DNA of 64,000 nt from positions 4,209,501 through 4,273,500 of the forward strand of contig CANUEZ040000062.1 in the NCBI GenBank assembly GCA_948099385.1, given 5' to 3'. The notes under the pieces were generated by a model that saw nothing but the letters and a program-made list of their open reading frames with translations, was not told the DNA's origin and ran no database searches. The stretch is from Fasciola hepatica. Lineage: Eukaryota > Platyhelminthes > Trematoda > Plagiorchiida > Fasciolidae. Every line of letters begins with the position of its first letter. Within the stretch, counting starts at the first letter, position 1. Positions 22,701 through 34,165 of the stretch are shown in pieces. The position numbers and the translations under genes were made by a program.

Positions 22701-23199
22701 TTTTCTCATTTCAACCGTCTTCTCTGCAAGCACTAGTATGCTTCGTAAACTGCAGAAGCGATCGCACCAAAACCTCGTGGAATAAAAGGAGGAGCTCGTT
22801 TTGTTCGCTGCAACAGTGATACACATTTATCAAGCCACCGGGATGACAGCCACTGAAACACGGAAGAATGTTTATCTAGACTTATGCGAAATTCGTTGGT
22901 ACCACCCGCTCCGCCTGCATACACAGACAGCACTCTGTTGCGCTCTTCAAACACACAAGTTACCCTGCTCCAGCGTCCGAGTTTTTCTAGTTTGCTAGCT
23001 GCCGCGAGTACTCGGTACCATGTTACGAAAGCTGAACCCGGGGCTATGGAATCTACGTGAAGACGAGTCTTGACTTATTTTTGAGAAACCCCAACACCTT
23101 AGGTAAAACGCATCTAGCCCTATTTTAAGCCCCATGACATTGTCTTGAAAGCCTCAAGACCTTCTTGACCATCACACCCAGGTCTTCCACCACCGACGC

Positions 23200-23725
23200 T
23201 ATTTTATACTGATTACTGCTCGTTCCATTTACCTCGGTTGTCAGGACTTGGTACTTAGCGAGATTCAGGGGGTAAATCCCATCAATCCGCCCATCTGAGA
23301 ACAGCGTCTAAATCCTGTACTTAGTCACCACCACTTATCTTCACGTCGTCCGCAAAACTTGGAGTTCTCGGTTCCTCCGTCGGCTCATTTATGAAGAAGA
23401 GGAAGAGCAGATGTCCCAGCACTGCCCCCTGTGGCACACTACTGGTAACCCGCTACGACCTCGACAGATAACCCCTCACTTTGAAGCGCAAGTCTTCCCG
23501 ATTATCCCAAATATCTGCGGTGCATAGTTTACCAGGAGAGGACTTTCGGATTCGAAAGCCATATCGAAATCTAAATAACGAAACTCCGCTATCGCGCTCC
23601 CACTAATTTGTCGTACGGATTTGTCCAAGAACATTAGCATCCCTGTCAAGAGCAATCATTTCGTTAAACCCATGTTGTGTAGGCGTCAGTTTTCCTCATT
23701 GATCAAAAGCAGGATAGACTGCTTC
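23200..23725 (-). pseudogene. LINE remnant 7: RT palm domain
   Basis: Although no long frame is open, reading the minus strand from about 23700 gives an HNMGLTK block (the family has QHGFTKGRS), then LLLTGMLMFLDKSVRQI and palm A as FRYLDFDMAFESESPLLV (about 23590-23540). A frame shift leads to SVPQGAVLGHLLFLFFINEP (about 23450-23390) and SFADDVKISGGD (about 23365-23335). The FADD catalytic pair is retained at 23341-23362. Stops and small indels break the frame at least three times. This is the RT core of a CR1-like LINE; the 3' part fades by about 23200. Confidence 0.82.
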
Positions 23726-23960
23726 CCAAGTATACATGCTAGGCCATAACTGTTTTTGGTTTAAAGCCTACCGGTTCTCCTAATTCTAGACGATATTCAC
23801 GTACTCCTATTGTCAGTGAACCCAGGATTTTTAACCTTTTATATCTCTCCAGCAACAAATTAATTTGTAACTCTTGATCCCAGGACAAAGAATTCCTCCT
23901 TTCGCTGTTTGAATTTATCCTTTTACTCCTTTTCTGTTCCTTTTGGCTTCCACCAGCCAT

Positions 23961-26459
23961 CTGGGTTTTACTTCTAGCCTCATTTGGTTTTCCTCAATTA
24001 TCCCGCTCCAGAATCTCCCATTCCAAATGCCTACCTTCTGATAATCACTTGATGGTCCGATCTTCTGCTCCCTCTCTGAATCGTATATTCACCGGCTACA
24101 ACTATCTTCCGACCTATGCAAAATACAGTCTCTCCTTAGTTCCGCTGACCTCATTCACACCAGCCAACAAGCAGTGACCTCTGCTATCTTGGGCGCGTTC
24201 TGGCATCGTATGAGATTGATACTATTACGCTGACTCGTGTTTTAGAACATTCATTGTACTACCCAGTGTGTTTGCTACTTCCCACTCTGCTTTTTCCCCT
24301 GCTTGTTCTAGCGAAACCTCTGATTTCAACGGCACCCACAACATAGATTCGGATCAGACTAGATCAGATCCGATTCCAAAATATGGAGACTCGAGCCAAA
24401 ATTGCATCCGGTTTCTTGCACACGAGGCTCCGCGGAGCCTCACATGATGTAACATAGAAACGAAAACATGGCATTCTTTCTGCTGGTCACGACAATGCGG
24501 TAGGTTTCTGGTTGTCTAACCATCCACTTCCCTTTCCCAAAACAAGAGAATCCCGGTAGAAGTACGAGCTCCCTAAGACCCCACTGAACTATCGGGCCTG
24601 GTGGCACTGCAAACAGTCTTCGTTGAAAGTTAGACCTTTACGCTCATATTCTTTGGTCCTCTCTCTAGACTGCAGTAGCGGAACTTGCTTGGATGATACT
24701 TAAGGCATTATATCTTTCTGCGGCGTCTACAGGCACGACTGCGGTTATGGCAGAGAAAAAGGACAACCAGAAATAAAAAAGGAAAAACAGAAACTTATCA
24801 TTGACAACGAAGAATTAAATAAGACGTGGAACTAGAAGAATCCGGGGGGGGGAGATCGTTTAGCTGCACCCGCGGTTTTCGGACTAGGTTCCCGTCCAGC
24901 GAATGGAGACGCAGAACGATAGCAATTGACGGGTTTTAGCAATTATATTGGTTGCCCTGTATACATGACAGGAGGAGGGAGACTGAACAAGCTAATGGCC
25001 GGGGCTGATGAGCTTGAGCGCGCCTTGCCTTTAGTTGCGTAGCGTGACGTAAGTTTTCGATGAGCTCGACTTTCCCGGCACCAGGTGAACTTAAACAAAT
25101 CAGATTTCAAGCAACCAGTCGATTGTAGGAACCGATGCTAGACGGATTCCTGACCTCAATGGATGGCTGATGAGGATCACCCAAATGTCCTAAAGGGCTT
25201 CTAAGATAGGCTGATGTGCCGACCGAAGGAAATTTTAATGCTGCCCTGGTTAAACCGGGTATGGATGAGTGAATGTACTTTGGAGTACTTTTGTCCTGAC
25301 AATAAGCCACTTTGTGTGACTGAGAAGAAAGATTCGAAAAGGAAGATTGCCTATAGCTAGAGGAGGGCCAGACACCGGAGTTGGCCGCTTTTGGGAAGCG
25401 GTTGTCAATCCCGAGTAAATCTAAGTGAAAATACCTACTCGTAAACAAGGCGCGCCTAAACTCTGGGCTAACAATTTCATTTTAGTAAGTATGGTGTCTG
25501 CAAAGCCGCTACAATGGGCGATTGGAAAAATGGTTAGAAGTATCAGCAAGGGTGAAAATGGGCTAGCCTATGATGTTAGATATAGGACGTGTCACCGTAC
25601 TGGGGCTGAACCCGCAGAGCCACAGGGGCCTGCCTCTGCAACAAATTTTGTTTGATTCGAGAACAGGTTGAGAAGCAGTTGTGCTTCGGGTGATAGCTGA
25701 TGTGTTGCTTCGTGATGTTTGATGGCAGGGAGGCAGATCTCTGCACCCATGGCCCAGGAGCTCACCCCACGGTTTTCCTTTTTTCTTCATTTTTTGACCT
25801 TCGATTTTTAGGCCTTTAGGTTACCTCAATGTCCCTGGGGACTCTTTTTGAACCACGAAATATTTTGGCAATCTAGTGCCGTACCTCAATTGTTCTGTCG
25901 ACTGCCGCAGCGGAGCTCAGTGGCTCTCTTTATCACATAATATTCTGACCGCAGTTTGTCAAGATATGGGTCAAAGTGAGAGTACAACACATCAGCCTTT
26001 GTTTATTTGGTTTTGCAGGAACCTCCCTCCTGGCCGATGATCAGTGTTCCATTATAATGACTTTTTGAGGGAGGGCAATAGGAGTAGTGTTTGGCTGCCT
26101 TGTGTTTCCACTAACACCAAACTCTTTCCATATAGTCGTCCCTTGTATGTCGCAGCTACTGTGCTGTGTGCGCGGCCACTGGCGTTTTAGTCCGTAGCGG
26201 CGTGACGAAGAAGCCTGGAAAGCAGGTGCGACGATATGCGTGCTTAATTTTGCCTGGTTAGCTTACGGACTCGGCTTAAATTTACCCTCGTGGTTTAACG
26301 AGGGAAGTTGCTTTTCACCATCATCCATTCGCGAGCGTCACGGCGTGGTGCAGGTCTTTCGTTTCCTGATAACAACATTTTTGCTGTAGCTTCAAGCACC
26401 ACATGCTCTGGCACTCAGGGAGTTACGAGGTAGTCTGCAAGTTTACACTTTGTCTTCGA
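23961..26459. other. Unassigned stretch with a short perfect palindrome
   Basis: No recognisable coding signal. Frames at 25107-25448 (minus, 113 codons) and 25425-25655 (plus) have no motif. Simple features are a run of nine G at about 24844-24852 and a perfect 18-bp palindrome at 24424-24441. The left part, down to 23740, may be the decayed upstream part of LINE remnant 7. Confidence 0.4.
24424..24441. repeat. Perfect 18-bp palindrome
   Basis: The string GAGGCTCCGCGGAGCCTC equals its own reverse complement. It is G+C rich in a moderately A+T-rich neighbourhood, and no similar string was noticed elsewhere. It could form a short cruciform or hairpin; no regulatory role can be assigned. Confidence 0.9.
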
Positions 26460-27600
26460 CCAAGCGGTCCTAGTGGTCATCTAACTGGCCCTTAAAACCA
26501 GTTACCGTCTGGGCCCCCGCCACCGATGCCGGTAGTTTATTCCGCCGATTGTCTGTTTGTCGGAAGAAGAAACTCGCCCTCACTTCCGTACTGCAAAAGA
26601 TTTTCACCAGCTTCAGTTCGTGTCCCCTGAGCCTATTATCTGAGTTTTCCGGGAGCAGCCAAAGTCCTCCCAGGTCCGAGCAGCCCTTCAAAATCCTGAA
26701 TGCTTCAATGAGATCCCCCCTCAACTTCCTTCGTTCCAGAGAGAACAGCTTAAGTTCTCTAAGCCTGTCTTCATAAAGCCCCTTTCGGAGTTCAGTAAAT
26801 ATTCCCTTGAATCTCCTTTGCACACTTTTAAGAAGTTGCCTGTCCCGAATAAGATTTGGGTGCCAAGCTTGAAAGGCTTACTGCAAAAGTGGCCTTACAT
26901 GGGTTGTGTAGAGCGGTAACACTACCCATGGCTTCCGCGATGCAACGGTTCTCAATAATTATTACCGCTCCTTGCGGCTTCCAAACATTGCCTCTGGCTT
27001 TTGAAATCAGCAGTCATAAAACCCCCAGATCTTTGACAGTATTAGTCTTTTCCAAAGCCACCCTGGGATCTCCGCCCCCAAGTGCCCTCGGGCTGACCTG
27101 GGGGCTGTCCTCGGCGAGTTTCCTGCATTAAGTGGTGTTGAGTGGGAGCTCCCATTCTGTGCACCACCGATACTCTTTAATGAGGTTGCCCCGCCTGGCG
27201 GTTTCCTTAGGATCTCTCGCTGTCTTACTCCCATCGGCAAACATAAAGGGTGGGCAATCCAGCTGATGGGCTTGTTTTTTGTATATACCAGTAACAGCAG
27301 TGGCCCAATCACTGACCCCTGGGGAACTCCACTGGCAACCTCACCCATACTGGACCTGTGACCCTTGGCCTCTAAGTAAAATCTCCTTTCTCTGAGAAAC
27401 AGCTATCCGGTCACCCAACGATGGGTTGATTTCACAGGATCGAAGCTTGCGCACTAGCCGCCTGTGATCAACTAAGTTGAAGGCTTTTTCCAAGCCCAGG
27501 AAACAGACTCCCACTTTTTCGCCATTGTTGAGGCTCCCATAAACGTCATCCAGGAACCACAAAAAATTCGTTGTGTACGACCTCTTTTTCACAATGCTTT
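26460..27600 (-). pseudogene. LINE 8: reverse transcriptase and C-terminal region
   Basis: On the minus strand, 27592-27341 reads VGVCFLGLEKAFNLVDHRRL, which is palm A with the first catalytic Asp replaced by Gly. The frame 27348-27007 follows with ASGVPQGSVIGPLLLLVYTK. In a shifted frame near 27240-27200 it continues as DCPPFMFADGSKTARDPK, so FADD has become FADG. The frame 26823-26470 (117 codons) is the carboxy terminus, with ERRKLRGDLIEAFRILKG, a LRGHELKL block, and FFFRQTDNRRNKLPASV, all typical of CR1-like RTs. The long open segments make it one of the better-preserved copies, but both catalytic Asp motifs are damaged. Confidence 0.92.
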
Positions 27601-28690
27601 GAGGTACACGCTCATCACTCCACTCCTGGATAAGATGGCAACCACTTGGTATTTTAGAATCCTTTCCAAGACCTTCAACACCACAGGTGTCAGGCTTACT
27701 GGCCTGTAGTTGGAAGCTTCTTCTCTACTCTTACCCTTGTGGATTGGCACCACCTACGGCAGCTTCCAGCCCCTTGGTAGTTGACAACCCGTCAGAGAGG
27801 ATTGAACGGCTGAGACAGAGGTTCGGCCAACAGGCTAGCTAGTGGCTTCAGCAGGATGGGAACTATTTCACCGGGGCCTGCTGCCTTGCGTAGTTCTGGT
27901 CCTGCTAGCTCCCGTCTAACCTCGTCTCCCTCAAGTTGGACGGTGTCAGTGCTGTCCCGCTGAATAGGGAAAGACTGGGCGAGTTTTAACCCCTATCGTT
28001 GATATGCACTTCTTCAAAGTATTGGGGAAATATATTCGCCTGGACTCTATTCGTTTCATTGTTTTCGACACTCGAATCCTATACAACACAAACTGCAACC
28101 TTTAGCGCTGACTCTGACTGGGCATTAACAAAATGAGTTTTTTGGTCACTTTTCACCCCCTCTAGCTGGCCCCCTTTTTACTGGCACCTGCACATCAGTT
28201 GGGTTCTCAAAGTCTTTCCAAAAGCCGTGATATATTCCGGTATTTTCCCCTGCCCCCCCTCATGCTAAACCTGCGCCAGGCTTCGTGTTTTCTGGCCTGT
28301 GCTTTTCGTGCCCTGGACTTTCATCATGGCGGCAAGCCGTTTCGTTTAATCCTCGTTAACTGTGCGAAAGTATCCAGAAGTGGCTCTAGGTTCCCCTGGA
28401 TGTTTCAACTTCTCTTCCACGCTGCCGTGAGTGATCTCCCAATTCAGTTCAGCCATTGTGTCCACTGGCGCTGAGGATTTATCCAGCCGAGTCTACGGCA
28501 GTATTTGTCCGGCAGTGCACTTCCACGTTCCACCAGTTCCATGTTTATCGCCCCTTGATCGCTCTTCCCTAGTGGTGCTGTGATGACCACAGGATCCAAG
28601 TTCCATTCATATTTCATCATTATTAAATAAAATATCGCGGGGTTCTGGTTTATCCTCCACCGCCTTTCCTGCTGCCTGCGTTGGAGGAGG
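27601..28690 (-). pseudogene. LINE 8: linker between endonuclease and RT
   Basis: This segment lies between the clear endonuclease (28.7-29.2 kb) and the RT palm (27.6 kb) on the same strand. Its length of about 1.1 kb suits the usual linker plus the RT amino-terminal half. Minus-strand pieces with RT-like character are visible near 27750-27600, but stops and frame shifts prevent a clean domain reading. The plus-strand frame 28199-28474 is antisense to this element and is not treated as a gene. Confidence 0.7.
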
Positions 28691-29240
28691 GCTTCTTGTT
28701 AAGCTTGCAGAAGTGCATCTCCGAAAGATTCCCCTGGTGCATCCTTCAATTTCCAATCTACTTCTGAGGAGTTGAAGTCCCTAATAATGAGCAATGCCTC
28801 ATCTTCGCTGACGGTGTTAATCGCCGCCAGCGGTTCATTTTCTTCCTCTCTGTTAGAGGATGGGCTTCGGAAAACGCATAGGAAAGTCACAGGGCCTCTT
28901 TGCGACCTAATTTCACAACTAATGCACAGCATATTTGGTGTTCCTATTTCTATTCCTTCTCGCTAGCACAAGGGCTTGGCAACCGGCAACAGCCCTCCAT
29001 CCCCTAATCAGTCATCGTTCCTATCCTTCCAGCACTGCACGAAGCCTCCCACCCAAGTGTGAGCGACGAAGTCCGGCGGTGTCTGCCACGTCTTAGTGAG
29101 CGTAACCATCTGCGCATCATCCAGTGTGGCTGCTAATTCATCCCACTTGTTGCGAATGCTGCAGGCATTTGTGTATTCAATCAGAAAGCACCCGGAAGCT
29201 AACAAGCTTTTCTTCTCAGGGCATTCACATGGACATTCAG
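28691..29240 (-). pseudogene. LINE 8: APE-type endonuclease domain
   Basis: The minus frame 29205-29008 reads IEYTNACSIRNKWDELAATL and then MVTLTKTWQTPPDF; the conserved T-E-T-W has become T-K-T-W, losing the catalytic Glu. The frame 28932-28699 continues with GPVTFLCVFRSPSSN, LLIIRDFNSSEVDW (the family has GDFNxxxVDW) and the string APGESFGDALLQA. The order and spacing fit the amino-terminal half of CR1-like ORF2. The SDH block lies beyond a frame break. Loss of the Glu predicts an inactive nuclease. Confidence 0.9.
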
Positions 29241-30330
29241 GTTTCCGAGCCCTAAACTCGAGAGCTGTCCCTGTTGTTTCGTTTCACGCGCCTAATTTTC
29301 CTCACAGCCGTTTACAAGCCTCACGAAAGAAGGTTCTGCTCTCCCCTGCAGTACCCTGCTTTCAGCACGAGTTTTCCCATCTTCCAGGTTACTGCGCCTA
29401 CTCTCCTCCGCGGGCTTCTCATCCGCGGGTACTATGACTCGTCTTATTTCCAGCTTCGCAATGGCGGACTCTGTGTCCGCTTTCAAGATTTCACGGGTAA
29501 TATACTTGCCGGTGGCATCAACGGGCTCGACGAAGACACGACAGTTTGCGGGCCGCGTTATTTTTTCCGAGGCAGCCAACATCCCGTCTCTGTGCCTTGG
29601 GTTTGTGAACTTCACTAAGGCGGGTCTTGGCCTCCTTCCGCTTTCCGATATATCCGCCCTCCATTCTCCGAGCAGCAGGCCTGTTTTTAGTGTGGCCTGG
29701 TAAGACGGACCAACGCATCCTAGCCAGTTTACAAATACGATATCTCATGGCCCTTACTCTTATTCTGTTCTCCTTTCTATGCGGTTCCAGAAGTCCGTGA
29801 AGCACCACGTTTCTCTACCTTCTCGTAGATATTTCACTCATTTTTAGGTTTCCAATCTGTCGACAGAAACATTTTTCTGCCTTCGAGTATGTCCTCTAAT
29901 AATTTACTACGATCCAGAGGCTTGCAGGTTAATTGACCTCAGTGTCTCGTTGGATGGACCTATCCTTCCCTGGTCAGCCTCATATTCCACTTCAGTTTCA
30001 CTTCTCTGTTCACTCCTCCTTTATCTGGGCCTACTCCGGCTTTACCATCCCCTCGATGGTCTTCCATATCATTTGCTTTCCCCGGACCTGCCCTCTATTT
30101 TTCAGGATGCTTTTGCGAGACTTTGTTACTAGTTCTCATACCCTCGACCACTCCTAATACTTCTGAACCAATTATTATAGTTGATTGGCAATCAAGGCAT
30201 AACCAGGCTTCACAAAGAAGCCCTTCAAACTCCGTATCTTTCTTACAGTTTTTATTTCCGCTTGATGTCTGACCTTCAGTTTGGCAATCTCTGTCCTTCC
30301 GAATCCTCTTCGTGACAGCAGGCTTCATTT
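29241..30330 (-). pseudogene. LINE 8: ORF1 remnant with Cys-rich, PHD-like segment
   Basis: Upstream of the endonuclease, on the same strand, lie three open frames: 30328-30095, 29808-29518 and 29615-29292 (107 codons). The first contains CKKDTEFEGLLCEAWLCLDC, four Cys in a spacing that suggests a decayed zinc-binding module. CR1-like LINEs are known to carry PHD-type fingers in ORF1 (Kapitonov and Jukra-era work on CR1 ORF1 describes PHD and esterase domains), which fits its position. The other two frames are basic and show no motif. With ORF2 this gives an element of about 3.9 kb, close to full length. No 5' end or target-site duplication was identified. Confidence 0.6.
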
Positions 30331-30867
30331 TATTTTATAGTGATAAAGAACTGTGGGTTCACCATGGGGTTATGGATAGTTATGCTCTGCAATAGAGACA
30401 GATGATCTGGTACGGAGCACAAATAAATATTCTTAAGGCTTAACAACTATGTGCGGCAAACAGGCCACCCCGAACAAGTGCAAAATGATGAACTAGTGTT
30501 AAAATACTTCCGGGTGGAGGATTCAGCCACATCGCTTTTAGAAAACAAAGAAACCAAGGCAGAAAAAATAAAAAGCAAAAAGGGATTGGAGTAAGTGATT
30601 TGATTTCCTAATATCACTGGTATCAGGCTGTGGAGGGAATAAGCAACTCTCAATTATGTGTGTCTCCCATTAGCTCAGGCATGATCACGCAAAAGGGAAA
30701 ACCCACATATCTCTCGTTCGCTCGACAAGCCTTTGGTTTTCAAGCTAGGGACTGACAGGGGTGACAGAACGCTGGACTCCTCACATACGCTCATCCACCT
30801 TCAGCTTTCAGTTTCAACCGCCCCGTACTCCCCCTAAGCACCTCCAGCGCGTGCGTTGACGTTAAGC

Positions 30868-31400
30868 ACGATAACGGCCTCAGCGTCGACTTCTGACCCA
30901 TCGACCCGGAGAGGGTATCTACTCGCCAGGGGACTAACACCAACCACAGTGAAGCCCGATAAAAGAAAAAAGAACAAAGAAAAAACCGTCCATCTTTTCC
31001 GTTCATGCTTTTCTATCTTTTGTCATCTTTGCTGGGATGCGGCCTTCCAGGTGCCTGAGCATTCAAGCCGTGCTGAAGTTTAAAACCTCACTTAATAGCT
31101 GCCATCGTCCAGCACCAGTCAGCAGCTTCAGATCCGTAAATGCTCCAAGGCTTTACGTGCCAGATATACCTCAGAACAGTTATACAAACTGTTATGTGGG
31201 TTCTTAGTGCATCATGGTTGCCTCCCGCCAAATACAATCACTGCCGTAGCCGCGACTATTAGCCCACTGACCTGGATAGCACGTCAAAGCAGCAGGCGAC
31301 AGAAACCTGTCTCAACAAAGTCTAGCAAAAATGAACATGGGGAAACCATTCATATTTTCCATTCCCACCCAAATATCTTCCCTCATTTTCTACAGAAAGC
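30868..31400 (+). repeat. Diverged tandem duplication, period about 364 bp
   Basis: The segment starting at 30868 aligns without gaps to the one at 31234 over about 75 bp (shared AC-AT-AC-GCC, AGC--CGACT, CCCA--GACC-GGA-AG, AGG-GAC). A second block aligns at 30965 and 31327, with an A-rich run, then a variant of AAACC-T-CAT-TTTTCC, then ATCTT---TCAT. The offset is about 362-366 bp throughout, so this looks like an old tandem duplication. A third, much weaker copy may begin near 31670. The function is unknown. Confidence 0.45.
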
Positions 31401-32915
31401 AAGGCTCCACTGGTCGTAGCACCAAACCCGTTCTTGAGGTTACAGGCAAAAGTGTGAGCAGCTACCTGCGAACGAACACCGGACACCAGCCAGTGGCACT
31501 TGACTAGTAAATACCCCAGGGTTATGCTCTTGGTACGCTAACTACGTCATTGGTTTCTCTGCTTATGCCTTAGTCAGGTGATGGAGCACTAGCCCTCCAC
31601 TTTATCAGGCCGACCAGTTCCCTTTCTTTCCATTATCATATCCCAACTATGCTAATAGACCGTTAAACGTTTTGTCGAAATTTTCAGCTGGAAAGTCTTC
31701 CACGCTGCCATTCTTTCTCTGTCTATCTCAGATCCTGCTAGATATTGTTTTATCAATCAGAATGCCCGGGTGTAAACCTCGAGTAACAGCATTGTTTTGT
31801 GTGCCGGCTACTTCTGCCGCGTCGTTCTTCATTTTTATTGGCCAGAGAGTATAGTCTGGTCCATGTCGGTCGAGCCTTTACTGGAGCAGATTGTCCGCTG
31901 GCTAACTTGACCACCATCTAACCCAGAGGAAAAAAACTTATCCGAGAGCTACCTTCTGGACTGACTGGAGTCTCTGGAATTTCTTCCCCCACTGATGTTA
32001 GTGTTAATGACTATTCGTAAATAGAGTACGTCCCTATGCCTTGCTTTCAGTGCCTGGTGAGTAGTGAGTAGGGGCTTTGCGAACCTCAGACGTTCGTAAT
32101 GTATCTTCTCCGCTTCTTAATTTTCACGGTGCCTATAATACGAACAGTTCACATATTTATTCATAACCTGGTTTTCTTTTAAGTCTACATTTTATTGTTA
32201 TATAATCTTTCTGAGTGTTTTATTTGTGCTGTGGAGCGGAGGCTTAAAGTCTTAGCCTTCGCGTTTGTCACTGCACCCCACAAATGGCCGTCACGTATCA
32301 GCAGAATTACCAGATCAAGTGCCGAATTAGTCCACTCATGTTGGCAGACGCTGTAGTTTGCCCCGTAGATTTAACTTAGTTGGACTTATTGATGGATAAC
32401 TCCTTTTAGTATTGCAAATGCGGTGTAATTCACGCCCTTGTGACTGATTTATTGATTGGTGATGGTAGAAGTTTCTGGATTTGCTGATTGCACCTCAAGC
32501 GAACTGCTCTACAGTTTCGCTCAGCTGCTTGCTGAGTGGAGCACTTTTGTATCTTGCACCCTACCGGTTTTTGGAATGTAACCGGCCATTGTTCTTGGTT
32601 TCCTACCTGGCTGTAGGTCTTTTCCTTACCGTATATCTACGCTTATTTTACTGCTTAGAACCACGAGTTATTTGTACACAAGGTTATTCGATTGGAATTC
32701 GTTCCACTTCCCGTACTTGAGTTCTTTTCATGTTGTGCCTGTGGCCAGTGAGACAAAGCTTCTGCTGGATTCACAGCCCTAGATATCGGGGTAGTCGCCG
32801 CAGTCTCAGTCCGAGCCTGTTTAAGGTCAGACCACACACCAACTAGCACAGCATTAGCAACCAATGTCCACCTTTTTCAACAGACGTGGATCGCTTGTTT
32901 TCGCAGTTCACTTTG

Positions 32916-33329
32916 CTAAGTGTCTGGTAATTCTTCTGCCCTGAAGACACATCTCTTTCGCCTAAAGAGGTCCACACCCAAGAGATTACATGCATCACCT
33001 ATGGGAATCTCCAGTATACATATTATATCTGACCAAGATCTCACTTTGCCGACTTTCGGTGACCAGCAGCCGTGCAACAAAAGAGTCCCAGGAGGAGCAG
33101 ACTCAAAATGCTCTTTGGATGCGGAAAAGTCCCAGGAGGCTCGATGAAATACTATATTTACCATTTCAGGAGTAGTCAGGCCCAGTCCATGCGAAAATCT
33201 CCATCTTTTTTCCTGTTCCGATATTTTCTTCCTCCTTAAAGGCATTCCGGTTTGCAATTTGTTATTGATGTCTTGGGATTCCGTTCTTTTTCCGCAAGCC
33301 GCGGATTCACACCACTGGACGATACCCAT
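32916..33329 (-). other. Unrecognised open frame, 137 codons
   Basis: A single open frame with a basic amino-terminal half containing PLRRKKISEQEKRWRF. It has no known domain, signal peptide or membrane segment. Small plus-strand frames overlap it. Its length is within what chance allows in this window, and no promoter or splice signal supports it. Confidence 0.12.
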
Positions 33330-33734
33330 TATTCCTGGTAACCATCATACTTTGGTCAGGGAATTTGGGCTATCTTCTTATTCACAAGTGTTCTCCTGAG
33401 CACCCTTTAGCAGATTATTCCTGTTTACTTCGTTCAGTGAACTTGAAAAAGCATCCCTCATCACTTCTGCATGATCCCTGCATATGCTGTACATTCGGTA
33501 TCCTGAGAAAACTTTCGTTTTAAAGATTTCATATTCCCCCGATTCTTCAATGTTTCCGATGATTAAGTCGAATTTGGCTCGTATTTACGGCGTAAACGTT
33601 TATGGCTACAATTCATTTAAACTCGGCCCAGTCATAGCCGTATTCTCATTTGGATCGAATGGGGCCTGCACGACGGGAATTACATTTGTGGAATCACAAG
33701 GTGATTCTTCCGAAGTTAATTCATCGGTCAACAC

Positions 33735-34165
33735 GGCTAAACTTAAGAACTAGGACACATGGTCCCAAGTATAGGTTTTCAATATGAATAGTATGGTATT
33801 GCATCTGGATGAAACGAAAACTTTCCCTGGAAGCAAGCTACCGGGTTCGCGGTTGTTGCCGCTCATCAGGTATGCAGACTCGGTAATCCCATCCTTTATA
33901 CTTGAGCATACAACAGTCGGTTTAGAGCTGTAACCTCTTTTGGATCAAGAAGAGCGTATGTGGAAGGGAAGTCAATTTTTAGAACCTGCACGATGAAGAT
34001 GGCGATAGAGAGTACCGGCTAAGCATGCCTGATGAGCGGCAATAACCACAGAGTCGGTCGCTTGCTTCCGCAGAAATTTTTCCCATCACCCAGGTACGAT
34101 GTCATAGTACTCATATCGAAAATCGACCCACTTGTATTCTCTTGTTTGTTAAAGTAGCCAAATCC
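33735..34165. repeat. Long imperfect inverted repeat with hammerhead-like core in both arms
   Basis: The segment 33735-33900 resembles the reverse complement of about 33985-34165. Matching blocks, read on the plus strand of arm 2, include CATGCCTGATGAGCGGCAA, CGCTTGCTTCC, and GATG-CATAGTACTCATATCGAAAA; arm 1 has clear counterparts, best preserved at 33770-33880. In arm 1 (minus strand, 33869-33845) the string is CTGATGA, a GCGG/CCGC stem with loop CAACAA, then GAAC. This is the order and spacing of a hammerhead ribozyme core, with one change in GAAA. Arm 2 (plus strand, 34029-34052) keeps CTGATGA and the stem with one mismatch but has lost GAAA. Stems I and III and the cleavage triplet are not convincingly present. 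It may be a foldback element or two SINE-like copies in opposite orientation. Confidence 0.7.

Larger units (their letters stand above)
30331..33734. other. Unassigned 3.4-kb stretch with a two-copy tandem repeat
   Basis: No recognised protein motif. A pair of similar segments about 364 bp apart is described separately. The minus-strand frame 32916-33329 (137 codons) is basic and unrecognised. Other short frames (31672-31854, 32481-32720) contain hydrophobic stretches but nothing nameable. Confidence 0.4.

Noticed and set aside
25163..25200. CTGATGAGGA...TCCTAAA, a second hammerhead-like string
   Set aside because: The loop is long, GAAA is absent and no flanking helices are visible.
29096..29618. 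Overlapping plus-strand frames of 113 and 114 codons
   Set aside because: They are antisense to ORF1 and the endonuclease of LINE 8.
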